NCBI GenBank assembly: GCA_963580285.1 | Contig: OY757011.1 | Coordinates: 165,383,406-165,447,405 of the forward strand | Source: Lucinisca nassula | Taxonomy: Eukaryota; Mollusca; Bivalvia; Lucinida; Lucinidae | DNA: 64,000 bases | Direction: 5' to 3' | Shown: positions 60,653 to 64,000 of the stretch, piece after piece | How positions within the stretch are numbered: the stretch's first letter is position 1 | Layout: the number at the start of each line of letters is the position of its first letter | Notes under the pieces: model-generated | The model's input: only the letters and a program-made list of their open reading frames with translations | Told to the model about the DNA's origin: nothing | Database searches by the model: none | Position numbers and translations under genes: made by a program

Positions 60653-60683
60653 CTGTGGGGAAAAAAATACCCAAAAGATAATA

Positions 60684-61520
60684 CAGTAGAATTTCACTAC
60701 TAAGACCAGCTGTAATTAAGACCAATTCTTTATTTAAATGGCCCCCGCCCACCGGGGCTTGAAGAAATATATGGACTGCATGATGCTTCCACGCAGAGCT
60801 GAAACCGACCCGCACACGAGTACTGGTAAACAGCTAAGAGGATCTAAGCCTGCCCAGGCAAAGCGGTGCGAGTCGGCCCGTCCATGCTTATAAACCCTAT
60901 TGGTTTCATTGGGTGACAGGGCTTGAGATGTCATTTCATCTCAATGTCAGGTAAAAGTCCCACAAAATTGGAAGCAACGTCTCCAAAATGACCTTTACGG
61001 TAATGATGGGCACGTTAAACCTCAAATCAAATAAAATGCTTAATTTAAAAACATATTTAAAAGGTTTCAGTTTTTCTTTGTTTTTTCAGTACACCAATGT
61101 CCTCCAGTAAGAGACCACCTTTGGGACTGTTCAAAATAGTCTGAAAATTTCAGACCACTTTTGAACAGTCCTAAAGATTTGTTTTAATATAGGAATATTA
61201 ATACAATTTTGCAAGAGTGGTTGATAAGACCAATTTTGAACAGTCCCGAAGGTGGTTTTAATATAGGCATTTCACTATGCTTTTGCAAGAGTGCTCTTAA
61301 AGATCACTTTTGAACAGTCCCAAAGTTGGTCTTAATATAGGAATATTTATATACATGTACTTTTGCAAGAATTGCCAAGACCACTTTGAACAGTCACATA
61401 GGTAGTCCTTATGTAGGAATAGTACTTTTGCATGAGTGGTATTAGAGACCACTTCTGAACAGTGCCAAAGTTGGTCTAAATAAATATAAGAATTTCACTG
61501 TGTATGTATTTAATAATATT
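60684..61520. repeat. Cluster of 'gaccacttttgaacagtcc' repeats with an S3 SINE
   Basis: Starts as a MITE (AGTAGAATTTCACTACTAAG) interrupted by S3 at 60739-61038, then five or so imperfect direct repeats of about 75-85 bp with 'ttttgcaagagtgg', 'gaccacttttgaacagtccc', 'ttaatataggaat'. Confidence 0.7.
60739..61038 (+). mobile_element. SINE S3, full length, with near-perfect target duplication
   Basis: CTTTATTTAAA (60728-60738) and CTTAATTTAAA (61039-61049). Head 'gcccccgcccaccggggcttgaag', tail CACGTTAAACCTCAAATCAA. Confidence 0.85.
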
Positions 61521-61800
61521 TAACGTGATACAGGCGAGAATGAATTCAAGAACAGGTTCTAAATAGCACTGGAAACGAGCAATCAGAGTTCAAATCATAG
61601 AGTTTCATTTTACTGTACTAACATTGGGGCCTGTAGCCACATGAAGAAGCTTATCTTCATGCAACTTGTCTATCATACTAAATAACCCCATCAAATATAA
61701 AATCTACAATTCTGTGAGCTTGAGTTCGAGGTTAGGGTAAAATTCATCATCATGAAGCCAATTAAAGTAAAATTCCTTAAGACCACCTTTAAGTCTGTTA
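61521..61800. other. Unassigned sequence
   Basis: No exon motif of WAPL or other gene recognised; 'cattatcttcatg'-type inverted phrases near 61645-61665. Confidence 0.4.
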
Positions 61801-63240
61801 AACCAGAGGACCATTGGTCCTGAATCGCTCACCTGACTTTTCTGAGGAAGTCCTCAAAGACTTTAATATGTGATCTTTGGCCAAGAGGGACCGAAGGTCT
61901 GTGTAACTGGGTGGGGATCTCAACTGTTTCCGAGATATTAAGCATTCAATGCAATAAAGGGAGTTGACCCCCAGCCCCACCCCCCCCCCCCCCCCCCCAC
62001 ACTGGAACCGTAGGTCCAACGGTCCATTACACTGAATGCGACAAGAATATATATGGTTTATGGGTGGGGATCTTAACCGTTTCCGAGATATTAAGCATTT
62101 TGTGGAAAAAAGGGGGTTAGGCATGCCCCCCTCCCTCACCCAGGGACCCCCGGGTCCAAAGGTCCATGTCACTGAATGCGCCTTATCATAAGGAACAAGA
62201 ATATATATGGTTTGTGGGTGGGGATCTTACCCTTTTCCGAGATATTAAGCATTTTGAGCAAAAAAGGGGGAGGGGCATGCCCCCCCCCGGACCCCTGGTA
62301 CCCCAGGGTCCAAAGGTCCATGTCACTGAATGCGCCTCATCATAAAGAACAAGAGTATATATGGTTTATCGGTGGGGATCTTAACCGTTTCCGAGATATT
62401 AAGCATTTAATGCAAAAAAGGGGGTGGGGCATGCCCCCCTGGGACCCCCGGGTCCAAAGGTTCATGTCACTTAATGCGCCTTATGATCAGGAACAAGAAT
62501 ATATATGGTTCATGGATAGAGATCTTAACCGTTTCCGAGATATTAAGCATTTTGTGCAAAAAAAGGGGTGGGGCATGCCCCCCCCCCCCCCCCCCCCCCC
62601 GGACCCCTGGTACCCCATGGTCCAAAAGTCCATGTCACTGAATGGGCCTCATCATAAGGAACAAGAGTATATATGGTTTATGGGTCGGGATCTTAACCGT
62701 TTCCGAGATATTAAGCATTTTGTGCAAAATAGGGGTGGGGCATGCCCCCCCCCCCCGGGGAACCCCGGTACCCAAAGGTCCAAAGGTCCATGTCACTGAA
62801 TGCGCCTTATCATAAGGAACAAGAATATATATGGTTTATGGGTCGGGATCTTAGCTGTTTTGGAGATATTAAGCATTTTGTGCCAAAAAGGGGGTGGGGC
62901 ATGCCCCCCCCCCGGGGGGGCCCAGGGTTCCAAAATCCACGTCACTAAATGCGCCTCATCATAAGGAACAATAATATATCAGGTTTAGTGGTGTTATTTT
63001 GAACGGTTTGAAAAATATTCGACATTTTGATTTTTTCCCATAGAAATGCCCATGTTACCAAATTAGACCTTGGTGTAAAATAGGTCAAGGTCATCTTAGG
63101 GTCACCATTTATGCAATTTATGATAGGCCCACGTCCCAGATGCTACATACCAAGTTTCATGAAAATCGGCCCAGCGGTTCCGGAGGAGAAGATTTTTGAA
63201 GGGTTTTTACCATATATGGGCATGGCGGCCATCTTGGTCC
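61801..63240 (+). mobile_element. Helentron-like element with ~150-bp array and poly-C tracts
   Basis: 5' hairpin AGGACCATTGGTCCT then GAATCGCTCACCTGA. From about 61900 to 62960, seven units of about 150 bp: 'ggtccatgtcactgaatgcgcc', 'ggaacaagaatatatatggttt', 'ttaaccgtttccgagatattaagcat', 'ggggcatgccccccc'. Then 'ggtcaaggtcatcttagggtcacc' and 'catggcggccatcttgg'. Long open frames are repeat artefacts. The 3' terminus is not seen. Confidence 0.65.
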
Positions 63241-64000
63241 AGGGCTTCCGTTAGGCGGGCGTACGGCGTATATTACGTCCTGATATCGATTCCGGACGCC
63301 CAAATTAAACATCAAAGGCGTCCCGCGGACTCCCGAAAATTTCTCTGTACGGCCAAAAATCTTTACCGAGACGTATAAACCCGCCCACTTTTAGCGGTTT
63401 GTAAAAAGTTTGCTCCGCCTTCTTAGCTGAAACCGCTTTCTGTGTTTATTGAGTACTAAGGACGTCCCATTTTCTGCCTGCGCGGTATTATATTGACAGT
63501 CAGAAACACGTGCGTCGGCACACCTTTGATCGTCATCGGTGTGTGAAAAACGTGTCGAGGTGATTGCTCGGTGTTTGCATATAATTAAACGGATTAGTAG
63601 TTGAGGATAAACTAATTATCTCATTGACAATAAGTGTTTTTTTAATTCTGTGAACTTGTTACTGTTTAAATTAAAGCGGATCGTAATTTAGGTGTTTGGA
63701 AGTGAGATTATCGTTAGCGATGCAAAGTGTGACAATACATGTAGTTTCAAAGATAGATGCGCATTTTTTTCTTGAGTAAATCGCAGGTGTTCACTAGGTG
63801 AAATGACGAAAATAATTTATAAAATCACAAAATGTCGCCGCGATCGCTGTTTGATTTTGGCGCCCCGAAAATACGTAAAACCGGCGAATGTGACCAGGCC
63901 GGTGCGTCGGGGTCCGAGTTGCAGTCTGATCTGTCTGTCAGCAAAAAAAATAACAAAAAAACTACCGCTGACTCGTCTTAGTCTGCCCCAATTGACCAAA
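63241..64000. other. CpG-richer edge, possible 5' region of a gene or transposon
   Basis: CG dinucleotides become frequent (for example CGGGCGTACGGCGTATATTA), unlike the rest of the window. It contains 'cgtcccgcggactcccg' and direct-looking promoter-type sequence but no TATA box I would defend. Confidence 0.5.
63832..63981 (+). CDS. Short open frame, possible start of a hAT/ZMYM-like protein
   Basis: 49 codons from ATG in a clean context (ACAAAATG), reading MSPRSLFDFGAPKIRKTGEC and ending at TAG. The opening resembles the 'MxxRSLxDFF' starts of some hAT-derived and zinc-finger MYM-type proteins, from memory and weak. A run of A (63939-63946) precedes the stop, so a one-base error would open another frame to the window end. 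A splice donor could also intervene. It could equally be the 5' end of a transposon. Confidence 0.3.
   Translation: MSPRSLFDFGAPKIRKTGECDQAGASGSELQSDLSVSKKNNKKTTADSS

Noticed and set aside
62176..62948. Open frame of about 200 residues (plus) over the 150-bp array
   Set aside because: It follows the tandem unit exactly and is rich in Pro from the poly-C tracts; the opposite strand is open too. It is a repeat artefact.
60684..64000. The next upstream WAPL exon
   Set aside because: I looked for the acidic and hydrophobic block that precedes FRMHLRAHG in the family and found nothing with splice sites on the minus strand; probably beyond the window.

Overview
The window is eukaryotic and almost entirely non-coding in the usual sense: short spliced exons sit in a sea of interspersed repeats, hairpin elements and minisatellites. 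The codon content, GT-AG introns, tRNA-headed SINEs, tandem cores such as 'ggtcaaggtcac' and 'gacggacagacggac', and the very high density of foldback elements suggest a bivalve mollusc. A dreissenid mussel is my best guess, by inference only.

One host gene can be followed from end to end. Twelve minus-strand exons between 60652 and 2674 join in phase, all with GT-AG introns, into 511 residues ending at a stop codon. They match the C-terminal part of WAPL (wings apart-like), the cohesin-release factor, in order and without gaps. Upstream exons (the N-terminal half and the promoter) are not in the window and should lie to the right of 64000. Only about 1.5 kb of this 58 kb is coding.

The introns hold several repeat systems. 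(1) Helitron/Helentron-like non-autonomous elements have a 5' hairpin, subterminal inverted repeats, a tandem-repeat core and a 3' hairpin followed by CTAA. The largest is a nested complex at 36.2-44.0 kb with a 168-bp repeat array. (2) TTAA-flanked, piggyBac-like MITEs fall in at least three families. (3) Other foldback MITEs share a few portable hairpin cores. (4) At least five short retroposon (SINE) families occur, several with clear 10-14 bp target-site duplications. (5) One dead mariner (DD34D) copy with TA duplications sits in a 'GAGCAAATTC' satellite. (6) Stand-alone minisatellites occur, including one built from the 3' end of a WAPL exon with its splice donor.

Layout: 0-2.6 kb MITEs and a Helentron-like element; 2.67 kb last WAPL exon; 4.6 kb exon; 4.8-8.0 kb satellite with mariner and SINE; 9.5 kb exon; 12.5-13.7 kb Helentron-like; 13.8-16.4 kb little recognised; 17.9 kb exon; 18-23 kb dense MITEs and SINEs; 23.2 kb exon; 23.9-24.9 kb minisatellite; 25-26.5 kb Helentron-like; 26.7 kb exon; 28.6-30.5 kb Helentron-like; 32.5-33.0 kb exon-tail array and exon; 36.2-44.0 kb Helentron-like complex; 44.5 and 48.2 kb exons; 50.1-50.9 kb large foldback; 52.6-53.9 kb Helentron-like; 54.1, 58.4 and 60.6 kb exons; 61.8-63.2 kb minisatellite element; 63.24-64 kb a CpG-richer edge that may begin another gene or a transposon.

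No functional tRNA, rRNA or CRISPR locus was found. MITE and array borders are read by eye and may be off by some bases. Exon borders are set by reading frame and splice sites and should be exact.
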